From Megaustenia siamemsis (lineage: Eukaryota > Mollusca > Gastropoda > Stylommatophora > Ariophantidae), in the NCBI GenBank assembly GCA_032433765.1, contig JAVIAB010000124.1:79844465-79908464 (forward strand): a DNA stretch of 64,000 nt, written 5' to 3'. Position numbers and translations under genes: made by a program. Below are positions 1 to 9,335 of this stretch, one piece after another; position 1 is the first letter of the stretch; every line of letters starts with the position of its first letter. The notes beneath the pieces were generated by a model. It saw only the letters and a program-made list of their open reading frames with translations. It did no database searches and was not told the origin of the DNA.

Positions 1-85
1 GTTTGACATAAATTAATGAGTCCTCCCCCCCTCCATTGGTTGACCGTCCTCAACGACAGCGCAGCTAGCCAACCTGTCTACTCTT

Positions 86-808
86 TCATTTCCCCGTACT
101 CCCGCATGTCTCGGGACATAGACAAAAGTGACCGTACGTATTTTTGACTTCTGTAATGACTCTAAATTGCATGCGTACAGAGCCCGCATCCACTTTTTTT
201 TTTATCATGCTCATCAAATAACTCAGTATACAGGCGTGGGTATAGTCTTGTGAAACCAGATGAATGGTCACTGCTATCACCTCCTTCGTCATGTTACCCG
301 TGGTCATGACGTATGCACCACTGTCTTCCTTGACTATTCTGCCTGCTGAGCGTGCTGTAAATGCCCATGCAATACTTTGGTGTCGTATTACAGATCCGTC
401 TGTAAAGATGACTGCAACTTTCTCATCGGTGTTATCGCACATGAGACCGTTGACCTCCGCACTGACCACGAATGAGTTCTGTTTCCTACTTTTCCTGTCG
501 AGTGTGACAATACAGGAGAATGTCCCCTTGAACGACGCAGGCACCGGTATCCACTCCTCGCAAGCGTTGATATTGGTAAGCCCACAGACCTGTTTGGTGA
601 CATCTTCTGCTCGGCCCATCCATGATTTGCCTCTTTTTAGTCTGGCACCTTTCACTGTGTTGAGCTCATGGTGCAATTGATGCTCATTATCTATTCTAAT
701 CTTCAGATATGCTCGTGCCCTCCAGATCTTGATTCTGTCATCAATTGTTGGAAAGTCAAAAGGATACTTTACCGGAGTGTCCCTCGTACACCCCAAGATA
801 ATGCACAT
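86..808 (-). pseudogene. RNase H region of I-like LINE A (remnant)
   Basis: This 240-residue open frame begins just downstream of the RT thumb/connector (LGCTRDTP, IWRARAYLKI). It runs into an RNase H domain recognisable by the FTDGSV motif that carries the first catalytic aspartate, followed by an AWAFTARSAGRI strand. The later part (SQDYTHACILS) matches the region with the next conserved aspartate, but here SD is replaced by SY compared with the copies at 9932-10351. The frame is a fragment of the polyprotein, not a separate gene. Confidence 0.75.
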
Positions 809-1050
809 GGCTTAATTCTGTATTTTCTCCAGCCTGTCAATTTGAGTCGTACTGACAGTAAGAATTGCCAGGGCATACTCGCTTGATGCGAGGACTAATC
901 CCTGGAACTAAAGAGTGAGTAGCCTCTGCTCAATATCGGCAGCTGCCATGACCTTCATGGCGGCTAATCCATTGCAAGATTTTGTTGTCACATGGTCGAC
1001 GTGGTCCCGAAAATACAGGCTGCGATCAAACTTAACTCCGAGGTATGTCA

Positions 1051-1866
1051 TCACTCTGTCATGGTCACCTCATCGGCTCCCATTCGTACTACCGGTGTTT
1101 CCGTGTTAACGATATGATTGTTAAGGGAAAACCATGAAACTGATGCTTTATTAGGATTAACCAAGGCATCTGAAACCCTACTAAGAGATGCGATCGAGAA
1201 CTTCTTGCATTGTGGAGGCGATTCCCCGTCTGTCTCTTCCTGTCGATATACCAGAATATCATCAGCAATAGTCATAGTTCTCCCCTCCCGTCCATCTGTT
1301 GTTCCGTGATCGTTATTGTGTACACGTTAAATAGAATCGGTGACAATGGTGAGCCTTGTGGCAGCCCTGGACAAATGGATGTTGGCTCGGAAGACCAACT
1401 TCCACATCTGAGTATCACCTGCCTCTGAAACAATGCAGAAACGGTCCATCTAATGAGGAAGGGGTGCACCGCCAGTATGAGGAGCATGTGCATGAGGTAT
1501 TCAAATGGTACCCTGTTGTATGCATCCTCCAGATCTATAGCAGCATGTCTCCTCTCGTCCGTGGAAGCCTTCGAAGACGTCATAGGCAAAGACTGCCGCA
1601 TTGAGCCATGTCTCTTTGTTATATCTATAACTTATAAGTGTGGGTGGGAATGTGCGTTTCTGTTCAAGGTAACAGGTGAGGACACGGGCAACTATTTTCT
1701 TTAGTAGCTTTAGTAGCAGTGTTCTGCATCGTGATGATCCTGTATGCACAGATCTCAGATTGGTCCTTGTTTGGCTTCGGTAGCGGTAGTAAGTAGCTGT
1801 GTAGCCACTCCTCCTTAATCTGGCCACTCTGAAGGCATTAAACTCTTTAACAAGTTTTTTTTTCAA
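1051..1866 (-). pseudogene. Reverse transcriptase region of I-like LINE A (frameshifted)
   Basis: Three overlapping minus-strand frames together hold the RT core. LLKKIVARVLTCYLEQKR comes from 1866-1501. AIDLEDAYNRVP (first catalytic aspartate block) and GLPQGSPLSPILFNVYT are in 1601-1272. IADDILVY, the catalytic double-aspartate block, is in 1275-1051. Each step needs a frame change, so the enzyme is dead here. The same order is seen in copy B at 46769-45932. Confidence 0.8.
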
Positions 1867-2582
1867 GTCGTCGTCAGCTAAATCGCCATGTCGTCGTACC
1901 GAACACCATCTGAACCAGAAACAATGTTTTGTAACTTTTTAAGTGTTGCGTGAATGGTATAGGTTGTGATTTGTGAGATCTTCTCCCAGCACTGCATCCT
2001 TACACGATTATGACAGCCATCCCCGTATCCTCATTCTTACAGCCTCATTTCTTTAGTCAGTCTGCTCAATGTAGCGGGCAAGCAGGGCCGTCCCATTGTT
2101 CTCATCGGATTTGTGCCATATCTGTCCTGTGCTCATTTTTTTGTCGACCTCTTCTTTCAGACGCTTCAGGAGCTCAAGTTATGTTCTTCCATTCTTTCTG
2201 GCTTTCTGCCATGTCATGGCCGTTTGTCTCTTGCTCCGCCAAGCTTCCTCGACTTCTACGTTCCACCAGGGTGGCTGAATCCATCTTTCCTACCTCCTAG
2301 AGGGGCGCTCTGTTTCCTATGTCTGATTTTGCTAATGACGTCCTGGTCTGTCGTCTTGTAGTGGAGTGTGTGGAGCCTTCTTTTCTGGTTTCTATTTCTG
2401 CTTTTCTCAATTAGGAGGACACATGGATAGTGATCACTTCCGTTTTATCCCAGTGCACTCCACTTGCAAACCAGTGCGAAGGTGGAAGACACCAGTGCCA
2501 GGTCTATGACACTATCAGAGTCCCCTGTTCGAGTGGCCATTCTGGTTGCCCTTCCATCATTCAAGCACACTAAATCGACTGA

Positions 2583-2901
2583 AGCCTCGGTAGCCTAGTT
2601 GAGAAAACCACCTGACTGGACTACCGACGTTCGGACAACCCGTGTTCGATTCCCGCTGGGAGCAGTGTGAATTGTACTCGTAGTTGCAAAAAAAAAAATA
2701 CCCCACGGTCGACCCAGCCGTTGGCAGAAATGGGTACCAGGTATTACCCTGGGAAGGTGAGGAATGTTGCTTCGCATCTGAGTTTCGATGCTTGAGGCGA
2801 CACTATACAGAAATCTCCGACAATTTCTAGATAGGCGGCCGAGCGCATATGAGTGTAAACTCGCGGCTAAAGACGCCGGTTCAAGTCTCGTACTTTAATA
2901 A
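2583..2901 (+). mobile_element. Bipartite tRNA-derived SINE inserted in LINE A
   Basis: This 319-bp insertion lies between perfect 11-bp target-site duplications, aaatcgactga at 2572-2582 and 2902-2912. The matching place in LINE B (about 47306) is empty. The 5' part has a tRNA-like A box (tagcctagttgag) and B box (gttcgattcc). Near the 3' end a second tRNA-like block has ggccgagcgca as an A-box-like motif and ggttcaagtct as a B-box-like motif. An A-rich run lies between them at about 2687. It is a different family from the common SINE of this window. Confidence 0.75.
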
Positions 2902-2972
2902 AAATCGACTGACACTAGTGAGTTCTCTAGGTCTTCTCCCTGCTTGTGGGTTATGACGTTACCCCACTGGTT

Positions 2973-3403
2973 TCATCTAGCATTAAAGTCTCCACAGAAA
3001 ATGACCTTCTCTTCCTCAAATGCGAAGAGATTCTGCCATTGTTGTGTGTCCATATTCTCATTACAGGCGTACACATTTACAACCACGAAATGAACTGGGG
3101 TCTGCACTCTAACCGCATGTAGCTGCCATTCTGCACTGTCACACGCAGACATATCAACCTCAGTTGCCACCATATTTTTGCGCACAAGGATGGCCTGCCC
3201 AAGGTATCGTCTATTGTAGAAAGAATTAAATCCAGGGCATTACCTGTCCTATCACCAAGAAGTGTTTCTTGCAATGTCATTATATCGGCGCCGCACAGTA
3301 GCTTACCAAGAATGGGCTGTCGTTGATTTATGGACCCACAATTCCAATATGTAACACACATATGTAGCGCACATACTTTAGGTCTAGCCTCTGACGCTTC
3401 CAC
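2973..3403 (-). pseudogene. APE-type endonuclease region of I-like LINE A
   Basis: Two overlapping minus-strand frames, 3403-3077 and 3185-2973, cover the N-terminal endonuclease. YWNCGSINQRQPIL is the start of the fold, ADIMTLQETLL carries the catalytic glutamate, and FCGDFNAR carries the conserved aspartate and asparagine near the end. A frameshift near 3230 splits the domain. The sequence then breaks off close to the SINE insertion at 2583-2901. Confidence 0.75.
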
Positions 3404-3927
3404 AGTTTAACACCACCACGCTTATCTTATCTTGTTTTCCTTCTTGGATGTTGTCCTTTGGGCTGCATCTGAATACTTACTGTCGTCATGGATGATTTTC
3501 TCGCTGGAAGTCGATGCTGTGGATGGTCTAGACTCACATGTACTCACTCAGTCGCACGGTCCAGAACCCGTTTCTACGTTAAAGACCCCAGTCAACTCCA
3601 GTAAATCGCTCTGCAACAAGCGGATACACAGTGAGCTTTTTACAAAGAAATGAATCAGGCGTCCTTAACAACAGACCGGCGAAAACAAGCCGCCATTTTT
3701 TCATGCCCTCATTAGCGCAAACCATCTTCAACCTATCTTCTAGTAAATAATTCACTACGTCAACAATTGTAATAAACGTATCCACATTTCATATTAATCA
3801 AACGAGGTACCTTTAAAGCCTCATTGTGATATTCAGGAATGCCCTAGTTACATATACGATGCATGTGAAATTAACGGCAATAATGCCATGGTTTCATTTT
3901 ATCTCACTTTCTTTTATTGGACTGCAG

Positions 3928-4037
3928 TGTCGAAGGACGTGCTATGAAACTCGTGATTGCTGTTCCGGACAATATTGTGTGCGCACGAATTGGGAAAGAT
4001 TCATGGACAATACGGGAGATTGTGTTAGATATCATGG
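3928..4037 (+). CDS. Coding exon with six cysteines, small cysteine-rich protein (exon a)
   Basis: This is a predicted internal exon of a gene I do not recognise. A T-rich tract ends in ctgcag (AG at 3926-3927), and the exon ends gg|gtaaaa at 4037/4038. It begins in phase 0 and ends in phase 2. It encodes 36 full codons with cysteines spaced C-x3-C-x5-C-C-x4-C-x14-C, a disulphide-rich pattern typical of small secreted proteins. The C-x5-CC-xGQYC stretch loosely recalls Dickkopf/prokineticin/colipase-like folds and knottins, but I assign none. The frame is also open upstream from an ATG at 3856. That stretch is hydrophobic and could instead be a signal peptide read straight through. I prefer a splice acceptor, because the same stretch in copy B has lost the ATG and gained charged residues. 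All six cysteines are conserved at 48326-48438. Confidence 0.55.
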
Positions 4038-4590
4038 GTAAAAGTTGATCGGGATGTAAACAAAAGTGAAAAAGGTAATTTGAATATGGATGAGAAGAAG
4101 GAGAGATTAATGTGAGTGAGTGAGAAGAAAGGGGGTGGTTGAATTTAGTTGAGTAAAAATAAAAGTAGTGGGATGTGGCTGTGTGTGAAGAGAATAAGTT
4201 GAAAATGAATAAAACGTGGCCGAATAGAGTGTAAGGGAGAAGGAGAGTTGAAAGTGAGTTAGAAAAGAGAGATTATATTGGATGTACAAGAAAAGGATAA
4301 CTGGCAGTAATGATTTAAAAAAAAAATACTGAGGTTAATATAATGTGGGTGGTTGTGAAAACCTTTAATGCAATGTGAATGTTTGTGTAATATGTTATTA
4401 TAATTTTAATGTCTGTGCAAGAGGATATTATGAGGCAAATATAGGGGAAATAGGTTCTTATAAATTGAATGTTAATGACAGATGTTATTAGAAAGAGATT
4501 GTAGAAAATTTCGTGAGCGAGCAAAAGAGGTTAAAATATGCCAGATTGTAAGCGAGGTTAGAATTATCGTAAATAAGAAACAATAAGAGT
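4038..4590 (+). other. Start of intron between exons a and b; no gene seen
   Basis: The donor gtaaaa is followed by purine-rich, GA/TG-biased sequence. It is degenerate gtgagtgag-type simple sequence at 4090-4290. The site ttatattggatgt at 4272-4284 is the empty counterpart of the Penelope-like insertion in copy B. No ORF or RNA gene is supported. Confidence 0.5.
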
Positions 4591-6870
4591 GTGGTTGAGG
4601 TAGGAGGAATTGATTAGAGTGTGCTTGAGGTAGGAGGAATTGATTAGAGTGTGCTTGAGGTAGGAGGAATTGATAAGAGTGTGCTTGAGGTAGGAGGAAT
4701 TGATAAGAGTGTGCTTGAGGTAGGAGGAATTGATAAGAGTGTGCTTGAGGTAGGAGGAATTGTTAAGAGTGTGCTTGAGGCAGGAGGAATTGATAAGAGT
4801 ATGCTTGAGGTAGGAGGAATTGATAAGAGTGTGCTTGAGGTAGGAGGAATTGATAAGAGTGTGCTTGAGGTAGGAGGAATTGTTAAGAGTGTGCTTGAGG
4901 TAGGAGGAATTGATAAGAGTGTGCTTGAGGTAGGAAGAATTGATTAGAGTGTGCTTGAGGTAGGAGGATTTGATAAGAGTGTGCTTGAGGTAGGAGGAAT
5001 TGTTAAGAGTGTGCTTGAGGTAAGAGGAATTGATAAGAGTGTGCTTGAGGTAGGAGGAATTGATAAGAGTGTGCTTGAGATAGGAGGAATTGATAAGAGT
5101 GTGCTTGAGGTAGGAGGAATTGATAAGAGTGTGCTTGAGGTAGGAGGAATTGATAAGAGTGTGCTTGAGGTAGGAGGAATTGATAAGAGTGTGCTTGAGG
5201 TAGGAGGAATTGATAAGAGTGTGCTTGAGGTAGGAGGAATTGATAAGAGTGTGCTTGAGGTAGGAGGAATTGATAAGAGTGTGCTTGAGGTAGGAGGAAT
5301 TGATAAGAGTGTGCTTCAGGTAGGAGGAATTGATAAGAGTGTGCTTAAGGTAAGTGGAATTGATAAGAGTGTGCTTGAGGTAGGAGGAATTGATAAGAGT
5401 GTGCTTGAGGTAGGAGGAATTGATAAGAGAGTGCTTGAGGTAGGAGGAATTGATAAGAGTGTGCTTGAGGTAGGAGGAATTGATAAGAGAGTGCTTGAGG
5501 TAGGAGGAATTGATAAGAGAGTGCTTGAGGTAGGAGGAATTGATAAGAGTGTGCTTGAGGTAGGAGGAATTGATAAGAGAGTGCTTGAGGTAGGAGGAAT
5601 TGATAAGAGTGTGCTTGAGGTAGGAGGAATTGATAAGAGAGTGCTTGAGGTAGGAGGAATTGATAAGAGTGTGCTTGAGGTAGGAGGAATTGATAAGAGA
5701 GTGCTTGAGGTAGGAGGAATTGTTAAGAGTGTGCTTGAGGTAGGAGGAATTGATAAGAGTGTGCTTGAGGTAGGAGGAATTGATAAGAGTGTGCTTGAGG
5801 TAGGAGGAATTGATAAGAGTGTGCTTAAAGTAGGAGGAATTGATAAGAGTGTGCTTGAGGTAGGAGGAATTTGTAAGAGTGTGCTTGAGGTAGGAGGAAT
5901 TGTTAAGAGTGTGCTTGAGGTAGGAGGAATTGATAAGAGTGTGCTTGAGGTAGGAGGAATTGATAAGAGTGTGCTTGAGATAGGAGGAATTGATAAGAGT
6001 GTGCTTGAGGTAGGAGGAATTGATAAGAGTGTGCTTGAGGTAGGAGGAATTGATAAGAGTGTGCTTGAGGTAGGAGGAATTGATAAGAGTGTGATTGAGG
6101 TAAGTGGAATTGATAAGAGTGTGCTTGAGGTAGGAGGAATTGATAAGAGTGTGCTTGAGGTAGGAGGAATTGATAAGAGTGTGCTTGAGGTAGGAGGAAT
6201 TGATAAGAGTGTGCTTCAGGTAGGAGGAATTGATAAGAGTGTGCTTAAGGTAAGTGGAATTGATAAGAGTGTGCTTGAGGTAGGAGGAATTGATAAGAGT
6301 GTGCTTGAGGTAGGAGGAATTGATAAGAGAGTGCTTGAGGTAGGAGGAATTGATAAGAGTGTGCTTGAGGTAGGAGGAATTGATAAGAGAGTGCTTGAGG
6401 TAGGAGGAATTGATAAGAGAGTGCTTGAGGTAGGAGGAATTGATAAGAGTGTGCTTGAGGTAGGAGGAATTGATAAGAGAGTGCTTGAGGTAGGAGGAAT
6501 TGATAAGAGTGTGCTTGAGGTAGGAGGAATTGATAAGAGAGTGCTTGAGGTAGGAGGAATTGATAAGAGTGTGCTTGAGGTAGGAGGAATTGATAAGAGA
6601 GTGCTTGAGGTAGGAGGAATTGTTAAGAGTGTGCTTGAGGTAGGAGGAATTGATAAGAGTGTGCTTGAGGTAGGAGGAATTGATAAGAGTGTGCTTGAGG
6701 TAGGAGGAATTGATAAGAGTGTGCTTAAAGTAGGAGGAATTGATAAGAGTGTGCTTGAGGTAGGAGGAATTTGTAAGAGTGTGCTTGAAGTAGGAGGAAT
6801 TGATAAGAGTGTGCTTGAGGTAGGAGGAATTGATAAGAGTGTGCTTGAGGTAGGAGGAATTGATAAGAGT
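4591..6870 (+). repeat. 30-bp minisatellite, 76 units, with a 900-bp higher-order repeat
   Basis: The unit is gtgcttgaggtaggaggaat plus tgataagagt, 30 bp, in an unbroken array of 2280 bp. Because 30 is a multiple of three, one frame stays open for about 680 codons with a 10-residue period ([10 protein letters not shown]). Some units have stops (tgattag) and there is no start context or splice signal around it, so I do not call it a protein. Rare variant units recur exactly 900 bp apart: cttgagatag at 5071 and 5971, cttcagg at 5314 and 6214, ttaaagtagg at 5824 and 6724, and ttgtaagagt at about 5870 and 6770. The array lies in the intron between exons a and b. Confidence 0.95.
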
Positions 6871-6954
6871 GTGCGTAGGCGAGAAGAATATGAGATTGTA
6901 CTTGAATATAAGAAGAGAAGAATGTCAGTGAGTGAGAAAGTTATTATAATGTGC

Positions 6955-6956
<2 letters not shown>

Positions 6957-6989
<33 letters not shown>
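6957..6989 (+). repeat. (GA)n microsatellite
   Basis: A run of ga dinucleotides lies just after the 30-bp array. The same tract follows the array in copy B at about 56253-56294. Confidence 0.95.
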
Positions 6990-6990
<1 letters not shown>

Positions 6991-7050
6991 TAGAGAGAGA
7001 TAGAGATAGAGAAAAGGGGAATGTAACTTTGTTGAGTAAGGAAAATGTGA

Positions 7051-7252
7051 GGGAGCCGCGATAGCTCAATGGTTAGTGAATTGAACAACAAAGTACAAGA
7101 GCCTAATCGACCGCTTCCGGGTTCACCCAGCCTTAAATGGGTAGCGGATTTTTTCTGGCAAAGTATAGCGACACGGGCGTAATACCTACCACATTACACC
7201 AAAAATCATGGGCCGAAGGTAAGGAAAGTAAAGAGCCCCGTCACGCCAAGTG
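7051..7252 (+). mobile_element. tRNA-derived SINE (common family), fused to part of an inverted second SINE
   Basis: The head is gggagccgcgatagctcaat (A box tagctcaatggttag), followed by a body ending in the conserved run ccaaaaatcatgggccgaag. After about 7218 the sequence switches to the 3' end of the same SINE in the opposite orientation (gtaaagagccccgtcacgcc). In copy B these are two separate elements, 56332-56585 (+) and 56952-57182 (-), so copy A has lost the DNA between and after them. Confidence 0.8.
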
Positions 7253-7334
7253 AAAGCAGTGGTATTGTTTCTTCGATGGCGAGTTACCTTTCATAAAAAC
7301 AGCAGGCATTTAGCTTGGTGACGTAGGTTCTCTT

Positions 7335-8010
7335 CAAACATTCTCACGAAAAGTTGGGGATTAGGCTCACGAACAGTTGGGGATTGGGTTCACAAAAAGT
7401 TGAGGATTAGGCTCATGACCAGATGAGGACTGGGACTCACGGCCAGATGAGGATTGAGGTTCATAAACAATCCTGGATTAGGGTTTACGAAAAGTTCAGG
7501 TTTCGGGTTCAGAAATAGTCAAGGATTGGAGCTCACAAACAGTTGGGGATTGGAGCTCACAAACAGTTGGGGATTGGAGCTCACAAACAGTTGGGGATTG
7601 GAGCTCACAGATAGTTGGGAATTGGAGCTCACAAATAGTTGGGGATTGGAGCTCACAAATAGTTGGGGATTTTGGCTCATAAACAGTTGGGGATTGGAGC
7701 TCACAAATAGTTGGGGATTGGAGCTCACAAATAGTTGGGGATTGGAGCTCACAAATAGTTGGGGATTGGAGCTCACAAATAGTTGGGGATTTTGGCTCAT
7801 AAACAGTTGGGGATTGGAGCTCACAAACAGTTGGGGATTGGAGCTCACAAATAGTTAATGATTGGAGCTCACAAACAGTTGAGGATTGGAGCTCACAAAT
7901 AGTTAAGGATTGGAGCTCACAAACAGTTGAGGATTGGAGCTCACAAATAGTTAAGGATTGGGGCTCACAAATAGTTGAGGATTGGGGCTCACAAATAATA
8001 GATTTTAGGG
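7335..8010 (+). repeat. 24-bp minisatellite
   Basis: The unit is ggggattggagctcacaaat plus agtt, 24 bp, with degenerate units at both ends (ttcacaaaaagttgaggatt). It gives a spurious periodic open frame on both strands. Copy B has a shorter array with a different dominant unit at 57555-57770. Confidence 0.95.
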
Positions 8011-8187
8011 GCTCATGAATAATTGGGGAGATATTTTATGAGGGGTCCGTGTTAAAGGAAAGATCAAGAACCGCTGATCTAAACCATTTACATCTTTCTT
8101 CCTTTTCCTGTGCTAAAAGTATTTTTTCTAGAAGGGGAATTAACCCATTTCTCCACATTAGTCCATTTAATGCCCCTTGTTCTTTAG

Positions 8188-8329
8188 TTTACCCAATATG
8201 GTCGATTTAGCAAAAAAATTATCTTTAGCCATCCCAGATACATTACAAGATGGAGAGAAGAATCTATGGCAGAATGAACCTTTAGAGAGTGATGTGATGA
8301 TGCTTTGTGAAAAACATACCTGTGCGCAG
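8188..8329 (+). CDS. Second coding exon of the cysteine-rich gene (exon b)
   Basis: The exon is preceded by a pyrimidine tract ending ttctttag (AG at 8186-8187). It ends gcgcag|gtgaga at 8329/8330, a strong donor. It is read in phase 2 at the start, matching the phase-2 end of exon a at 4037, and ends in phase 0. It encodes about 47 residues with an acidic, leucine-rich middle (LAKKLSLAIP, LQDGEKNLWQ) and two cysteines near the end spaced C-x4-C. I recognise no domain. The corresponding exon in copy B is broken. The matching phases and conserved splice signals support a single gene with 3928-4037 and 8786-8854, but no transcript evidence is available here. Confidence 0.5.
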
Positions 8330-8432
8330 GTGAGAATCATTTTGATGATGATGAATAAAACAATATTGTAGAGAAATCGAAAACGAGAGAGACAAAAGAA
8401 TATATAATTGATCTCGTTTGAGACATGTAAAC

Positions 8433-8522
8433 ATGGATCAGGTTAGATTGTACAACTTGCTGTTAGCGGCATGGATTTGTGGATCGATAGTGGTTTTGTT
8501 GTTGCCCTACATGACGCAATGA
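8433..8522 (+). CDS. Possible 29-residue hydrophobic micro-ORF in intron
   Basis: An ATG opens 29 codons: a short basic start (MDQVR) followed by a hydrophobic run (LYNLLLAAWICGSIVVLLLP), then TGA. It looks like a signal peptide or single membrane segment. The matching ORF in copy B (58032-58121) is identical in sequence, but the surrounding DNA is also about 98% identical, so conservation is weak evidence. It lies in the intron between exons b and c. It could be chance, a peptide, or a first exon of another transcript. Confidence 0.2.
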   Translation: MDQVRLYNLLLAAWICGSIVVLLLPYMTQ

Positions 8523-8691
8523 GAGACGTGTCGACAACAAACTATATAGTCTACCCACGACAAATAACAGAATGAGAGGAAGATATCAATGAGTTACTTT
8601 ATTTATTAATTCTTTTGTTTGTTTCATCTTAACAATCCACTATCACACATCTCACATGAATGACGTCTAACTAATGCTCATCATGTGACTT

Positions 8692-8780
8692 AGTTAAGAT
8701 ACATACAATTCATTAAAGATGCATACAATTCATTTAAGATACATACAATTCATTTAAGATGCATACAATTCATTTATTTC
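8692..8780 (+). repeat. Short tandem repeat, about 19-20 bp, four units
   Basis: The unit taagatacatacaattcatt is repeated four times with taagatgc variants. The last unit runs into the pyrimidine tract of the acceptor for exon c. Copy B has only about one and a half units (58285-58325). Confidence 0.85.
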
Positions 8781-8785
8781 CACAG

Positions 8786-8854
8786 AAAATAATCCACCAT
8801 CGAATGTGCCGACACGATATGATAAACCATGTGACCAGTTGTGGAAACATGTAA
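8786..8854 (+). CDS. Terminal coding exon of the cysteine-rich gene (exon c)
   Basis: The acceptor catttatttccacag (AG at 8784-8785) is a good match to the animal consensus. In phase 0, which fits the phase-0 donor of exon b, the exon encodes 22 residues with two cysteines spaced C-x10-C, then TAA at 8852-8854. A poly(A) signal follows 28 bases later. The copy B exon (58336-58404) differs by one residue (R to L). Together with exons a and b this gives ten cysteines in about 106 residues. Confidence 0.5.
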   Translation, partial: KIIHHRMCRHDMINHVTSCGNM

Positions 8855-8881
8855 ACTAATTTATGTTCGAATGTGAGAAAA

Positions 8882-8887
8882 AATAAA
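8882..8887 (+). terminator. Poly(A) signal AATAAA
   Basis: A canonical AATAAA lies 28 bases after the stop codon of exon c. It is conserved at 58432-58437 in copy B and supports 8786-8854 as a 3'-terminal exon. Confidence 0.5.
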
Positions 8888-8984
8888 ATCGGGCGTAAAA
8901 GATATTAACGGAGAGTTGTTATTCATAAATTATGTAGTAGGCCACTATTTTTGTTGTATACTCCCAAATGGAATATATAGCCTT

Positions 8985-9335
8985 TGAAATGTAGTTTTAA
9001 ATATGAATTGGAAGAATTGGATGGAAGGAAAAGAAAACAATGGTGAAGTCTTAAAACAACAAACAGCCAAAGCAGAACTACTCAACACAATTCAGACAAG
9101 AATAATAATTCCCTAAAGGGGCATGTTAAAAGACATAGCAGACTACTAAAAGTAGTCTTGGGAGGGAAAAAACAAAGTAAAAGAGGCAGAGGCAAACCAA
9201 GACTAACATGGACGAGTAACATGAAAAGATGGACAAATCAGCCTATGACAACCTGCACTCTCAAAGCAAGAGACAGGGCACAATGGCGCTCTATGGTAGC
9301 CTACCTTCGATGCGGAGACAGCACTCACTGATTAT
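8985..9335 (+). mobile_element. BovB/RTE-like LINE 3' fragment
   Basis: This is the C-terminal coding remnant of a BovB-like element. By comparison with the better copy at 17590-17922 it shows the region GHVKRH..LLKVVLGG, KRGRGKPRLTWTSN and the basic C-terminus. It is truncated at the 5' end and frameshifted. The matching fragment in copy B is at 58555-58925. Confidence 0.7.

Larger units (their letters stand above)
33..3790 (-). mobile_element. I-like non-LTR retrotransposon (LINE), copy A, decayed
   Basis: On the minus strand the order is APE-type endonuclease (about 3403-2940), reverse transcriptase (about 1866-1051) and RNase H (about 808-86). This EN-RT-RNase H order is typical of the I group of LINEs. 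The frame is broken many times. The 3' end is truncated compared with copy B: positions matching 44468-44737 are missing. A conserved minus-strand frame at 3785-3579, also open in part at 48180-48050, may be ORF1 remnant, so the 5' limit is uncertain. The flanks match those of copy B, so this LINE was already in place before the segmental duplication. Confidence 0.85.

Noticed and set aside
4951..6993. 680-codon open frame with a 10-residue period
   Set aside because: It is the 30-bp minisatellite read in one frame. Some units have stops, there is no start or splice context, and 30 being a multiple of three explains the open frame.
7051..7140. Functional tRNA gene with good A and B boxes
   Set aside because: The same head occurs in at least nine SINE copies with a shared non-tRNA body. 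The acceptor stem does not close.
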